From JAIBAC01 sp046331095 (lineage in GTDB: Bacteria; Actinomycetota; Acidimicrobiia; UBA2766): DNA of 64,000 bases. The position numbers were made by a program, and so were the translations under genes. The DNA is taken from assembly GCA_046331095.1 (NCBI GenBank), contig JAXLRM010000008.1:1-64000 (forward strand). Direction: 5' to 3'. Within the stretch, counting starts at the first letter, position 1. Each line of letters starts with the position of its first letter. Positions 16,549 through 25,030 of this stretch are shown in pieces. The notes beneath the pieces are model-generated. The model saw nothing but the letters and a program-made list of their open reading frames with translations, was not told where the DNA came from and searched no databases.

Positions 16549-16636
16549 ACGCGACGAAATCCCGACTTGGGCAGCGCCCACGCCATCCACGTAGGCCCGG
16601 CGCGCCCACCCATCCGGCTGGGTGGGCATCGCCCAG
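16549..16636. repeat. Family C palindromic repeat, copy 1
   Basis: About 88 bp starts with CGACGAAATCCCGACTTGGG and ends with GGTGGGCATCGCCCAG. The left part recurs almost unchanged at 49629-49662, and the right end is the reverse complement of the left edge of that second copy (CTGGGCGATGCTCACC). Several short inverted repeats (GGGCAGCGCCC, CCGGCTGGGTGGGC) would fold. It lies downstream of the GMC gene and upstream of a same-strand gene. Confidence 0.7.
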
Positions 16637-16755
16637 AGTGGCGGGTCGAGTGGCGCGGCGGCGGTCAGCGGGCAGCGTGGTCAGGACCCGATCGCGGCGG
16701 TGCGATACTTGTGCGTGGCGGAGCTCGTATCGGATTGAGCACTCACGGAGGGCTC

Positions 16756-17889
16756 ATGCAGACGTCCACACCGGCCTCGGCCGCGCCTGTCACTCCAGCG
16801 GCGCCGGCGCAACGCAGGAACGGCGGCCTCGCGACTGCCACGGCGATCGTCGCATTCGTGTCGGCAGCGCTCGACATCGCCGCCATCTTCCTTCGCTGGA
16901 ACGCGACGACGACCCTCCATGACACGTTCGTGGACGTGGAGAACAACCTGCTCTTCGCCGCGGTCCTCGTCGTAGCAGGGGTGTTCCTGCTCGTGTCGAG
17001 GCGCGAGTGGGTCCGGGCCGCTGCGGCCCTGCTCCTCGCCGGCCACGTGATCAGCTACTTGCCCGGGATCGGCTCCAACGTGAGCCTGGCCGTCAAGGAC
17101 GGCGGCGTGGCCGCGGGCTTCTGGATAGGCCAGCTCGCGAACATCGCGGGGGTGGCAGCGGCCGTGATGGCACTGGTCTTCGCGTTCCGTTCCGGGGTGT
17201 GGTCGTGGCGACCGTCCGATCGCGCCGAGTCCCCGGTGTTGATCGGCGCCATCGGATTCCTCGGCGTCCTGTTGGCCACCTCGTGGACGCTCTCGGCCAC
17301 GCGGGTCTTCGACGCGTCCAACACCTTGGTCGACGAGCGGTTCGGCCCACTCGGCTCCCGGCTGGCCGAGACCTCCGGGTTCGCGGTCGGCGCGGCGCTG
17401 GTGGTGCTGGCCCTCCTGGTCGTCGTCTGCACCCGTCCCGCGCCGCTCTCGGGCTTCCTGCTGATGGGCCTGACGGTGGCCGGCATCGCCGACATCTTCG
17501 GCTTCGACCAGTGGGGCTACGACGCGTCCCAGGGGGGCATCGTCGGACCCGGCCCGGGTGTCGCGCTCGGATACCTAGTCACCGTGGGCCTCCTGTTCGT
17601 GGCCGTGGTGCTCGCCACCCAACGGGTCGAGACCGCTGATGCCGAACCCGCACCCGCCCCACCGCAGACGCCCACGGACCCGTACGCCGTCGCCCCCGCG
17701 GCCGCCGTCCCGGCCACGCTCCCGGCACAGCAGCCGGCCCCACCCCAAGCACCGCCACCGACCCCACCAGCGCCAATTCTGTCGCCGGAAGCGCAGTCGA
17801 TCCTCGCCCAACTCGACGACCTCCACGCACGCGGGCTTCTCTCCGCCGAGGAGCACGCCGCCAAGCGTGCGCAGGTGCTCGGGAGCTGA
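16756..17889 (+). CDS. Polytopic membrane protein with C-terminal SHOCT domain
   Basis: 377 residues from ATG 16756, with GGAGGG just upstream. A short Ala/Pro-rich N-terminus leads into seven to eight hydrophobic helices between residues 25 and 290. After a Pro/Ala linker (about 295-345) comes ILAQLDDLHARGLLSAEEHA, a standard SHOCT domain of the type that mediates oligomer formation. The membrane part is not from a family I know. Two secreted-protein genes follow at 6 bp and with overlap, so the three form an operon. Confidence 0.72.
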   Translation: MQTSTPASAAPVTPAAPAQRRNGGLATATAIVAFVSAALDIAAIFLRWNATTTLHDTFVDVENNLLFAAVLVVAGVFLLVSRREWVRAAAALLLAGHVISYLPGIGSNVSLAVKDGGVAAGFWIGQLANIAGVAAAVMALVFAFRSGVWSWRPSDRAESPVLIGAIGFLGVLLATSWTLSATRVFDASNTLVDERFGPLGSRLAETSGFAVGAALVVLALLVVVCTRPAPLSGFLLMGLTVAGIADIFGFDQWGYDASQGGIVGPGPGVALGYLVTVGLLFVAVVLATQRVETADAEPAPAPPQTPTDPYAVAPAAAVPATLPAQQPAPPQAPPPTPPAPILSPEAQSILAQLDDLHARGLLSAEEHAAKRAQVLGS

Positions 17890-17894
17890 GGCGA

Positions 17895-18539
17895 ATGGCG
17901 AGGCGCCGGCTCGGTTCAGGGCTCGTGGTCGCGTTCGCAGCCGCGGTCGCGGTGACCCTGGCGGTCTCGGCCGGCATCGCTGCTCTCGCACCCGCCCCCG
18001 CCACACCGCCGGCGGCGTCGACCGGCTCCGCGGGCCGCAGCGAGGTCACCAAGACCGACACCAGCAAGTCGGGCAGGTTCTCGGTTTCGGTGCCGTCGTC
18101 GTACTCGGTCCAGACCGACGTCGAGGGCGACAACGGCCTGGTCTTCTTCGCTGCCACGGCGGGCGAGGGGTTCGGGGACTTCGCAGCCGAAGGTGTCACG
18201 ATCATGCTCATGGAGGTCAAGCCGGGTTCGTCGAACTCGCCCGCGGATGCCGGTGACCTGTGGAACACCCTGAACGGCCTGACCGACAACCCGACTCGCT
18301 GTCTCCAGTCCGGCGGATTCACCTCGCCCGGCGGCAAGGCGATCAGCCCACCTGATGGCGTCAGCGACCACCAGGACTGGGAGTGGAACGGCTGCCCGAA
18401 CGGTGGGGTCGAACGCGACTTCGCCTACTTCGAGCCCACAGGTCGCTACGGGGTCGTGATCGCCGCCCGCTCCCAGGACCCCGACACCGCCAAGTCCCTC
18501 GTGACACGGACCATGGACAGCCTGGAGTTGATCCGATGA
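17895..18539 (+). CDS. Exported protein of unknown function
   Basis: The 214-residue protein has an N-terminal signal-anchor (LVVAFAAAVAVTLAVSAGIAAL, residues about 9-30), an Ala/Ser/Thr linker, and then a compact domain from about residue 50 (GRFSVSVPSSYSVQTDVEGD) to the end (SLVTRTMDSLELIR). The domain resembles the PsbP/Mog1-like folds in which a test of 'function to bacterial PsbP' style protein fits Val-Pro-X-X-(W/Y) near the start; this is only a fold guess. Two cysteines (CLQSGG, GCPNGG) may bond. The next gene encodes a protein of the same plan and starts in an ATGA overlap, so they look like an old duplication. Confidence 0.62.
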   Translation: MARRRLGSGLVVAFAAAVAVTLAVSAGIAALAPAPATPPAASTGSAGRSEVTKTDTSKSGRFSVSVPSSYSVQTDVEGDNGLVFFAATAGEGFGDFAAEGVTIMLMEVKPGSSNSPADAGDLWNTLNGLTDNPTRCLQSGGFTSPGGKAISPPDGVSDHQDWEWNGCPNGGVERDFAYFEPTGRYGVVIAARSQDPDTAKSLVTRTMDSLELIR

Positions 18540-19276
18540 CCATGCCGGAGACGACTCGAACGCCCACCGGGTCCCACGGGTCCAGGCCCGGCCTCGGTCT
18601 CGTCGGGACCCTCGTCATCGCCGTCGGCGTCACGATCGTCATCGCCGCCGTGGTCACGGCGGTCGTGGGTGCGAAGGCGACCAACCCCGCGACGACGCGC
18701 CCCCACGCCCAGGCGTCGGGCACGGTCCCGGACGCCGCTCCCGACGACACCGCGGCACCGTCCGGTTCGGCCGGGGACTCGGACTGGCAGACCGTCACCG
18801 CCAAGGGCGGCGCGATCAGCTTCGAAGCGCCCTCGAAGTGGACGACACAGGTCGACGTGTCGGGCGACGCGGGCGGGGAGAAGGTCGTCGGCGCAGGCGC
18901 GGTGGCGACCACCCTCGACGACTACAAGGCCGCCACGACCGGCGGGATCGTGGCAGTGGTCACAGGCCCGACCACAGCCACCTCCGCCGCTCTCACGGGC
19001 GCGACGATCGGCAACAGCACGATCTTCTGCCCACCCACGAGATGTACCACCGGCAAGCCCCAGGAGCTCGACAAGCAGCTCGACTCGTCCGTTACCCAGA
19101 CGCGCTCCCAGTTCACCTTCTCGGAACCCGCGACCGACACCAGCGCGGGTGAGTTCCGCTACACGATCCAGACCGCGAATCCCACACGCTACGTCGTCGT
19201 GATCGCCCGCGCGGTCGACCCCGCCGAAGGTGCCGACGCCCTCGAACACGCCCTGTCGACCTTGAAGCTGGGCTGA
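18536..19276 (+). CDS. Exported protein of unknown function, paralogue of the preceding gene product
   Basis: 246 residues from ATG 18536, overlapping the previous stop by 4 bp. It has a cytosolic start, a helix (GLGLVGTLVIAVGVTIVIAAVV, about 18-39), a Thr/Ala/Asp linker to about residue 80, then a domain opening GGAISFEAPSKWTTQVDVSGD. That opening parallels GRFSVSVPSSYSVQTDVEGD in the protein before it, and both end with an Ala/Asp-rich helix and a short Leu-rich strand (HALSTLKLG). Two cysteines, CPPTRC, lie in the middle. Function unknown; the pair probably sits on the outer face of the membrane near the SHOCT protein. Confidence 0.62.
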   Translation: MTMPETTRTPTGSHGSRPGLGLVGTLVIAVGVTIVIAAVVTAVVGAKATNPATTRPHAQASGTVPDAAPDDTAAPSGSAGDSDWQTVTAKGGAISFEAPSKWTTQVDVSGDAGGEKVVGAGAVATTLDDYKAATTGGIVAVVTGPTTATSAALTGATIGNSTIFCPPTRCTTGKPQELDKQLDSSVTQTRSQFTFSEPATDTSAGEFRYTIQTANPTRYVVVIARAVDPAEGADALEHALSTLKLG

Positions 19277-19363
19277 ACCGGACAGCCCCGCGCCAGCACC
19301 GGACGTGCTTCGCGGCGATGCCGTCTGGAAGAATCATCGGGGACCCGAGACAGCGGAGCAACG

Positions 19364-19867
19364 GTGGCCCACAGGGGGCAGGCGGCCGTCTCAGCATTGC
19401 GCCGGCGTTGTGGGGACCTGGCGCGTGCGGTGATGGACGTGATGCATGCAGACGGGAGCGTGGTGTTCCTGCCTTCGCGCGAGATGGCAGCGGTCGAGCA
19501 CGCCCTGGGACGGCCCTGCAACCAGAACGGCACCCGCTACGCCGAGGGTCTCGTCGGTCTCCCGCTTGCGGCCCTGCCCGTCACGGACCTGCTGCTCGGG
19601 GACCACGCGGCTGTGCTGCACCGCGACGACGCCATCTCCTTGCTCCCGGGGCAACCGGAGGTCATGGCCCTCCTCGGCATCGAGACGATCGGGGTGGTGG
19701 CGTCGACGGCTCACCACTACGACCTGGCGAACCCCTGGCGTGCGGTGGCGTCGTTCTCGTACACCGACAGGCTCCAGCCGGACCTCGCGTCCGTGGTGAC
19801 GGTCCGCAAGTTGCTCGACGCCGATGCCGCGGACATCTACTCGCTCCTGAGCCGCGTGTCCGCGTAG
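19364..19867 (+). CDS. Small soluble protein, possibly GAF-like
   Basis: 167 residues from GTG 19364. No signal or membrane segment. Patterns such as MHADGSVVFLPSREMAAVEHAL and GVVASTAHHYDLANP have the strand-helix rhythm of a GAF sensor domain, but I cannot name a family with confidence. Its stop codon TAG (19865-19867) directly touches the stop of the converging GGDEF-EAL gene (19868-19870), with no base between them. A regulatory link to that cyclic-di-GMP protein is possible from position alone. Confidence 0.5.
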   Translation: MAHRGQAAVSALRRRCGDLARAVMDVMHADGSVVFLPSREMAAVEHALGRPCNQNGTRYAEGLVGLPLAALPVTDLLLGDHAAVLHRDDAISLLPGQPEVMALLGIETIGVVASTAHHYDLANPWRAVASFSYTDRLQPDLASVVTVRKLLDADAADIYSLLSRVSA

Positions 19868-21547
19868 CTACTCGACGAGTGCGAGCGTCAGGCCCAGGCT
19901 CTCGGGCGGCGAAGGCGTGCGGAAGAAGTCGCCCTGCCCGCGTGTGACGCCCAACGCCGACAAGCGGTCACGCTGACTCGCGGTCTCGACACCCTCGGCG
20001 CTCACGTCGAGGCCGCATCCCGCCGCGAGATCGACCACAGCGGAGCAGAGTCCCACGGCCGCAGGATCGCTGTCGAGGGCGGCGACGATGCTGTGATCGA
20101 TCTTGACGGCGTCGACAGGGAACGTGCGCACGATCGACAGCGACGCGTACCCGGTCCCGAAGTCGTCGACTGCAACGCGGATCCCGAGACGGCGCAGCGC
20201 CTGCAACACCGCCTGGGCGGCCACCGGGTCCTCCGCCAGCGCCGCCTCCGTCACGTCGAGACAGAGGCCGCCGGGATCGACACCGGTGCGCGCCAGGACC
20301 GCTGCGACGTCGGACACGACGTCGGCATCCCCGAGCTGGCGCGGCGACAGGTTGACGACGACAGCCGGCGGTGGCCGCCCCTGGCGCCGCCGTGCCCAAT
20401 CCGCCTGCGCGTGGCACGCCTCTTCGAGCACCCACATGCCGATCGGGACCATCAGGCCCGAGGCCTCGGCCGCGTAGAGGAAGTCCTGGGGCTCGAGCAG
20501 CCCACGCTCGGGATGGCGCCAGCGCAGCAGAGCCTCCACCGCGACCGTCTCCCCCGTCTCGAGCACGACCTCGGGCTGGTACACGAGCGCGAACTCGTCG
20601 CGTTCGAGGGCTCTGCGCAGATCTGCCTCGACCCGCAGGCGCACACCGGCACGCTCGCCGAGATCCCGGTCGAAGACCTCGTAGCGGTCACCGCCTTGGC
20701 GACGTGCGGACTCGAGCGCGGTGTAGGCGTGCTCGAGCAGATCCTCAGCGGAGTCCGTGGCGTCGGGGCGGGCGTAGGCGATGCCCATGCTGGCCGTCGT
20801 GCCGACCTGCACGCCGTCGACGTCGATCCCCGTGGAGAACACGGTCCGCAGTTCCTCGGCGACGCGTACCGGCAGTTCGAGCTCGTCGTGGTCCTCGAAG
20901 AGGATCGTGAACTCGTCGTCGCCGGTGCGACCCACCGTGGCGTCGTCCCCGGAAACCGTACCGACACGGGTAGCGAGCTCGCCCAGCACGCTGTCGGTCA
21001 TGGCTCGGCCGTGCTGTCGATCGACTGCACGGAAGTGGTCGAAGTGAGCCACGAGCAGCACCGGTGAGGGGCGCCCTCGCACCCGCCGCGAGTAAGCGTG
21101 GTTCAAGTGCTCCCTGAACAGCATCCGATTCGGCAACCCGGTGACGGGGTCGTACAGGGCCCTGGGCGTCGGGGCGGCGTCGGAAACGCGAGGGGCCGTG
21201 ACGTCGGCGCTGATGCCGTCGATCGCGACGAGGCGGCCCGACTCGTACTGGAGGTTGCAGCGGAACTCGCACCACACGATTCCGCCGTCGGTGTGGATGC
21301 AGCGCAGTACGAAGGGGGACGCGAGTTCGGCGGGGCTGCGGCAGAGGCGCTCGAAGAACGGCCGGTCGTCGGGATGGATCCCGCGCAGGATCAGGTCGGG
21401 CTCGGCGGCAACGTCCTCGGGCGCGTAGCCCAGGATGGAGTGGACAGCCGAGCTGACGTAGTCGATGCCGAATACGGGCCACAGCGACACCCGGAACACG
21501 ATCACGGGCAGGGTGTCGATCAGGCTCCGTAACGCCTCTGCCCCCAT
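19868..21547 (-). CDS. PAS-GGDEF-EAL protein, probable cyclic-di-GMP phosphodiesterase with degenerate GGDEF
   Basis: About 559 residues. A PAS domain (about 5-120: LIDTLPVIVFRVS, then HPDDRPFFERL) is followed by GGDEF (about 130-300) and EAL (about 315-555). The cyclase motif reads GRTGDDEF (205-212), so the second glycine of GGDEF is Asp, and cyclase activity is doubtful. The EAL side looks complete: VEALLRW, VNLSPRQL, LDVTEAAL, VDDFGTGYASL, VKIDHSIV and SAEGVET. The prediction is a PAS-controlled hydrolase of c-di-GMP, perhaps with the GGDEF domain as a GTP sensor. ATG 21547 sits at the PAS edge; ATG 21592 would add 15 residues. Confidence 0.88.
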   Translation of the reverse strand: MGAEALRSLIDTLPVIVFRVSLWPVFGIDYVSSAVHSILGYAPEDVAAEPDLILRGIHPDDRPFFERLCRSPAELASPFVLRCIHTDGGIVWCEFRCNLQYESGRLVAIDGISADVTAPRVSDAAPTPRALYDPVTGLPNRMLFREHLNHAYSRRVRGRPSPVLLVAHFDHFRAVDRQHGRAMTDSVLGELATRVGTVSGDDATVGRTGDDEFTILFEDHDELELPVRVAEELRTVFSTGIDVDGVQVGTTASMGIAYARPDATDSAEDLLEHAYTALESARRQGGDRYEVFDRDLGERAGVRLRVEADLRRALERDEFALVYQPEVVLETGETVAVEALLRWRHPERGLLEPQDFLYAAEASGLMVPIGMWVLEEACHAQADWARRRQGRPPPAVVVNLSPRQLGDADVVSDVAAVLARTGVDPGGLCLDVTEAALAEDPVAAQAVLQALRRLGIRVAVDDFGTGYASLSIVRTFPVDAVKIDHSIVAALDSDPAAVGLCSAVVDLAAGCGLDVSAEGVETASQRDRLSALGVTRGQGDFFRTPSPPESLGLTLALVE

Positions 21548-21680
21548 GCGGCCCCCGTCCCGTTTCGAGCACACGGCGGGAGATTGTCCCATCCCGGCAC
21601 CGCGGTGTCGACAACCCGGCGTTGTCGCGGGCGAGAATGCGCGGCGAGTCCACGGTTGGCCGCACCGTGCCGGTCACCCG

Positions 21681-21686
21681 TACATT
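21681..21686 (+). promoter_or_regulatory. Candidate -10 box TACATT, leaderless
   Basis: TACATT is followed by six bases and then ATG 21693. There is no Shine-Dalgarno sequence, which fits a leaderless lipoprotein mRNA. Confidence 0.42.
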
Positions 21687-21692
21687 CGCGCG

Positions 21693-22277
21693 ATGCCCTC
21701 CAGAAGCCCCGTACGCGGCCTGGCCGCGCTCGTGCTGGTCTGCGCCGCAGTCCTGACTCTGTCCGGCTGCGCACGCGACCCCGGTGCGCCCGTGGACGCG
21801 GAGGGCAAACCCCTCGCGCAGAACGATCCCGAACGCTTCGTCCCTGCTCGGATCTCCGACACACCGCTCAAGCCGCTCGCGCCCTTCGACCAGGACAAGA
21901 TCAAGAGCCGCATCCGGGAGTTCGGTCTCGACGGCTGGCTCGCGGGCGCCACCGCGGCGGTGCGCTCGCTCGAGGTCGACCCTGCTCCCGTCTACGAAGT
22001 CGTGGGCACCACTACCTCGGTAGACCCCGACTTGCTCCCGAGGCTGACGTTCCTGGTCTCGGGGCCGGGCGAGATCCAGGACCTGGAGTCGGCTCGGGTC
22101 GAGGGCAAGGACGTCGTGCAGGGCAAGGTGGTCAACTCCGACGGCCGCTTCGAGTTCGTGGCGTGGCAGGCCCGACCGGATGTCGCCGTCGCGCTCGTCG
22201 CGACCAGGCAATCCGCCGCGACCGGATACGACGCCGACGAGTCGATGGCCGAGATCATCAGGTGGTCCGGCAGCTGA
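21693..22277 (+). CDS. Lipoprotein of unknown function
   Basis: The 194-residue protein has a positive start (residues 1-8), a hydrophobic core (LAALVLVCAAVLTLSGC) and the lipobox LSGC with Cys26. The mature part begins with a charged linker and has an alpha/beta pattern with the segment LTFLVSGPGEIQDLESARVEG. No family recognised. It is divergent from the c-di-GMP gene and about 190 bp ahead of an alpha/beta hydrolase that has its own promoter, so it seems to be a single-gene unit. Confidence 0.7.
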   Translation: MPSRSPVRGLAALVLVCAAVLTLSGCARDPGAPVDAEGKPLAQNDPERFVPARISDTPLKPLAPFDQDKIKSRIREFGLDGWLAGATAAVRSLEVDPAPVYEVVGTTTSVDPDLLPRLTFLVSGPGEIQDLESARVEGKDVVQGKVVNSDGRFEFVAWQARPDVAVALVATRQSAATGYDADESMAEIIRWSGS

Positions 22278-22455
22278 CCTGCATCCGATGGCTGCCCGGT
22301 CACCGGTTGGAGAAGAGACCGGCCACCTGGCCGATGTCGGGGTACCACGCGCGCGCCTGCGGGCACTCCTGTTCTCCGACACCCTCTGGCGGCCGGATCC
22401 TTGCCCAGGAGGAGCCGAGACGGGACCCACGCGGTTGGCGGCGCGATCGAGTCGC

Positions 22456-22461
22456 TACCTT
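22456..22461 (+). promoter_or_regulatory. Candidate -10 box TACCTT, leaderless
   Basis: TACCTT is separated from ATG 22468 by six bases with no ribosome site. A TTGGCG lies 15 bp upstream as a possible weak -35. Confidence 0.42.
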
Positions 22462-22467
22462 GGCTCC

Positions 22468-23286
22468 ATGTCGACAGCTCGCAACGGAGACGTCGAGGTC
22501 GCATACGAGGTGGCCGGGGACGGTCCTCCCGTCGTGCTCGTCCAGGGTGTGGGTGGCGTGGGTAGGTCGTGGGTGCTCGTGGCTGACGCCCTCGCAACAC
22601 GTGGCCGGACGGTCGTCACGATGGACAATCGCGGCGTCGGCGGCACCTACATGCCCCGCGGCGCCGCCTGGACCGTCGCCGACATGGCGGCCGACGTCCT
22701 CGCCGTCGCCGACGCCTGCAGACTCGACACGTTCCACCTCGCGGGTCTGTCGATGGGTGGGATGATCAGCCAGGAGCTCCTGGTCATGCGACCGGAGCGG
22801 CTGCGATCCGTGACCTTGCTTGGCACGCACTACGGCATGACCGAGGATCCCGCGGCGCCTCCGTACGTGGCGCCCGATCCGACGGCGCTCGCAGCGCTCG
22901 CCAACCCCGTCGACCGCGCCGATCCCGCAGGTTCGGCAAGGCGCATGTTCGAGCTCCTGGCGGGCCCCGGTTTCCTCGAACGTCACCCGGAGCGCCTCGA
23001 TCTCATGCTCGAGATCGGCAGCGAGGTACCGATGCCGATGCGAGGTTTCATGTCCCAGTTCGCGGCCGTGTCGCAGTGGAGCGCCTACGACCGCCTCGGG
23101 CCGGCTCCCGTGCCTGCGGTGGTCGTGCACGGCGATGCCGATCCACTCATCCCACCCGAGAACGGCCGCAACCTCGCCGAGCGGATCGCTGCTCCGCTGC
23201 GGCTCCTGGCGGGCTGTGGGCACATGCTGTTCCTCGAAGCACCCGCTGACCTAGTCGAGATCATCGACGCCCAGATCGGCGGCTGA
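22468..23286 (+). CDS. Alpha/beta-fold hydrolase
   Basis: The 272-residue hydrolase has the HG-type oxyanion start PPVVLVQGVGG, DNRGVGGT at strand 4, the nucleophile elbow GLSMGGM (Ser about residue 97), the acid in GDADPLIPP (about 220) and the histidine in GCGHMLFLEAP (about 250). The triad looks complete. The family covers esterases, haloperoxidase-like proteins and C-C bond hydrolases, so the substrate is open. Its last 36 bp overlap the 3' end of the convergent dsbB-like gene, which is an unusually long tail-to-tail overlap for coding sequences. Confidence 0.85.
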   Translation: MSTARNGDVEVAYEVAGDGPPVVLVQGVGGVGRSWVLVADALATRGRTVVTMDNRGVGGTYMPRGAAWTVADMAADVLAVADACRLDTFHLAGLSMGGMISQELLVMRPERLRSVTLLGTHYGMTEDPAAPPYVAPDPTALAALANPVDRADPAGSARRMFELLAGPGFLERHPERLDLMLEIGSEVPMPMRGFMSQFAAVSQWSAYDRLGPAPVPAVVVHGDADPLIPPENGRNLAERIAAPLRLLAGCGHMLFLEAPADLVEIIDAQIGG

Positions 23287-23826
23287 GCTCTCGTCGCCCG
23301 TCGTTGCGCCGCGGCCACCTCCGACCAGCAGCAACACACCGATCGTGACCGACGTCGTGAGCGCCATCGTGGGCAGGGTTATGAAACCGAAGGACTCGAA
23401 CCAGATCAGCGAGCACGGCACCGTCGTGGAGCACTGGGACTCGAACACCGACGGGAACCGCTCCATGAGGATGTGGTACACCGACACGAGTGCGGTGATG
23501 GCGTTGATCGGAAGCACGTAGACGCGGATGCCGCGGTCGTCGCGGAAGGCCGCGATCGTGAGGATCAGCGCCAGCGGGTATATCCCGATGCGCTGGTACC
23601 AGCAGTACTCGCACGGAACGAACTTCGCGATCTCCGAGTAGTAGAGGCTCCCCAGCATCGCGACCACCGCCACGAGCGCGGCGACCTTGAGCGCCATGGG
23701 CCTCACGAGGGCGGCCCAGGACCGCCAGACCGACCCTCGTGCCACCGCGCACACCGCGGTCACCGCCAGGAATGCCCAGCAGACGAGCGTGAGCGCTCCG
23801 AAGATCGTGTTGAACGCTTCGACCAT
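23251..23826 (-). CDS. DsbB-family disulfide bond formation protein
   Basis: 191 residues, with four core helices plus one extra at the N-terminus. The first redox pair is CEYCWYQRIGIYPL (Cys72 and Cys75, approximate) just before a helix, as in DsbB/BdbC. The second pair is in the loop QCSTTVPCSLIWFESFGFITLP (about 132 and 138). DsbB reoxidises an exported thioredoxin-like partner by passing electrons to quinone. No dsbA is visible nearby, so the partner must be elsewhere. A possible -10 box (TAGCCT) lies 9 nt before ATG 23826. Confidence 0.9.
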   Translation of the reverse strand: MVEAFNTIFGALTLVCWAFLAVTAVCAVARGSVWRSWAALVRPMALKVAALVAVVAMLGSLYYSEIAKFVPCEYCWYQRIGIYPLALILTIAAFRDDRGIRVYVLPINAITALVSVYHILMERFPSVFESQCSTTVPCSLIWFESFGFITLPTMALTTSVTIGVLLLVGGGRGATTGDESSAADLGVDDLD

Positions 23827-23911
23827 CGCCGCCGGAGGCTACCCCGTGGCCGGCACGACTCGGACGTGTCCGTCCACGCGTCGCAACCGGCGTCCGCGGC
23901 AGCGCCTGGCT

Positions 23912-24991
23912 TCAGAACCGGCTCGGGTCCTCGATCACGTCGGCCGCCGCCCGGCCCAGGAGGGTCACCATGTGGACGAAGACGGCGAAACGCTCGTCGG
24001 TAGTGAAGCCCTTGGCGTAGCGGTAGTAGATCTGCTGCAGCACGACGGCGAGCTTCCACAGCGCGTACACGTAGTAGTACTCGATGCCGGAGCAGTCGAA
24101 GCCCGTTCGCGCCTCGTAGCGTCCCACGAGCTCGCGCCGCGTCGGGCAGCCGGGGAGCATGGTGGGCCCGAACCCGCCCGCCTGCATGGCCGGATCGTCC
24201 CGCGCCTCGACCCAGTAGCCGACCGTCGTGCCGAGGTCCATGAGGGGATCGCCCACCGTCGCCATCTCCCAGTCGAGCACACCGACGATGCGGCCGAGGT
24301 CGTCGGTGTCGAGGACGATGTTGTCGAACTTGTAGTCGTTGTGGATCAGGGCGACGCCACGGTCGTCCGGACGGCGCGCCACGAGCCACGCCGTCACCTC
24401 GTCCAGGACCGGGGTCGGATCCGTGCGGGAGTCCTCCATGCGACCCGCCCAGCCGCGCACCTGCCGTTCGGTGTAGCTGCCCTCGCGGCGCATCTCGCCG
24501 AAGCCGAGGTGCTCCCAGTCCAGCATGTGGATGTCCGCGAGGTTGTCGATCAGGGCGGCGCAGAGACGTTGCATCACGTCGGGTGTGAGGTCGAGCCCCT
24601 GTGGTACCTGCTGGCGCAGGATCACGCCGCGAATGCGCTCCATCACGTAGAACGGCGCCCCCAGGACGTCACCGGACTCGTCGTACGCGAGCGGACGCGG
24701 TGCGAGCGCGTAGTGACCGTCGAGGCGCGACAGCACCGAGAACTCGCGGCCCATGTCGTGGCCACCACGAGCGTGGGCCCCGAACGGTGGCCTGCGGACC
24801 ACGAGGTCGCGGTCGCCGTAGTGGACCAGGTACGTGAGATTCGAGTGCCCGGAGGGGAACTGGTCGACCTCCACGGGTCCGGAGGCGTCGCCGACCGTGC
24901 GGCGCAGGAACGGCACGAGCGCGTCGAGGTCGAGCTCCTCGCCGGGGCGCGGCGGGTGTGCCGCGTCCATTGCTGCGGTGGCGTCCGACAC
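23912..24991 (-). CDS. APH-family phosphotransferase (acyl-CoA dehydrogenase-associated type)
   Basis: The 359-residue kinase-like protein has the catalytic loop LIHNDYKFDNIVLD (about 216-229, HxDxxxxN) and the metal-binding VLDWEMATVGDPLMDLG (about 238-254). The SGHSNLTYLV start and the ADIHMLDWEHLGFGE segment resemble the kinase-like domain of human ACAD10/ACAD11 and of many actinobacterial proteins next to acyl-CoA dehydrogenase genes, thought to phosphorylate 4-hydroxy fatty acyl groups. No acyl-CoA dehydrogenase gene is present here. GTG 24991 has AGGAGG seven bases upstream and is preferred over ATG 24970. Confidence 0.85.
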   Translation of the reverse strand: MSDATAAMDAAHPPRPGEELDLDALVPFLRRTVGDASGPVEVDQFPSGHSNLTYLVHYGDRDLVVRRPPFGAHARGGHDMGREFSVLSRLDGHYALAPRPLAYDESGDVLGAPFYVMERIRGVILRQQVPQGLDLTPDVMQRLCAALIDNLADIHMLDWEHLGFGEMRREGSYTERQVRGWAGRMEDSRTDPTPVLDEVTAWLVARRPDDRGVALIHNDYKFDNIVLDTDDLGRIVGVLDWEMATVGDPLMDLGTTVGYWVEARDDPAMQAGGFGPTMLPGCPTRRELVGRYEARTGFDCSGIEYYYVYALWKLAVVLQQIYYRYAKGFTTDERFAVFVHMVTLLGRAAADVIEDPSRF

Positions 24992-25030
24992 GCTCTTCCC
25001 TCCTGACCGGCCCGAGTCGCCGGCGCGAGG

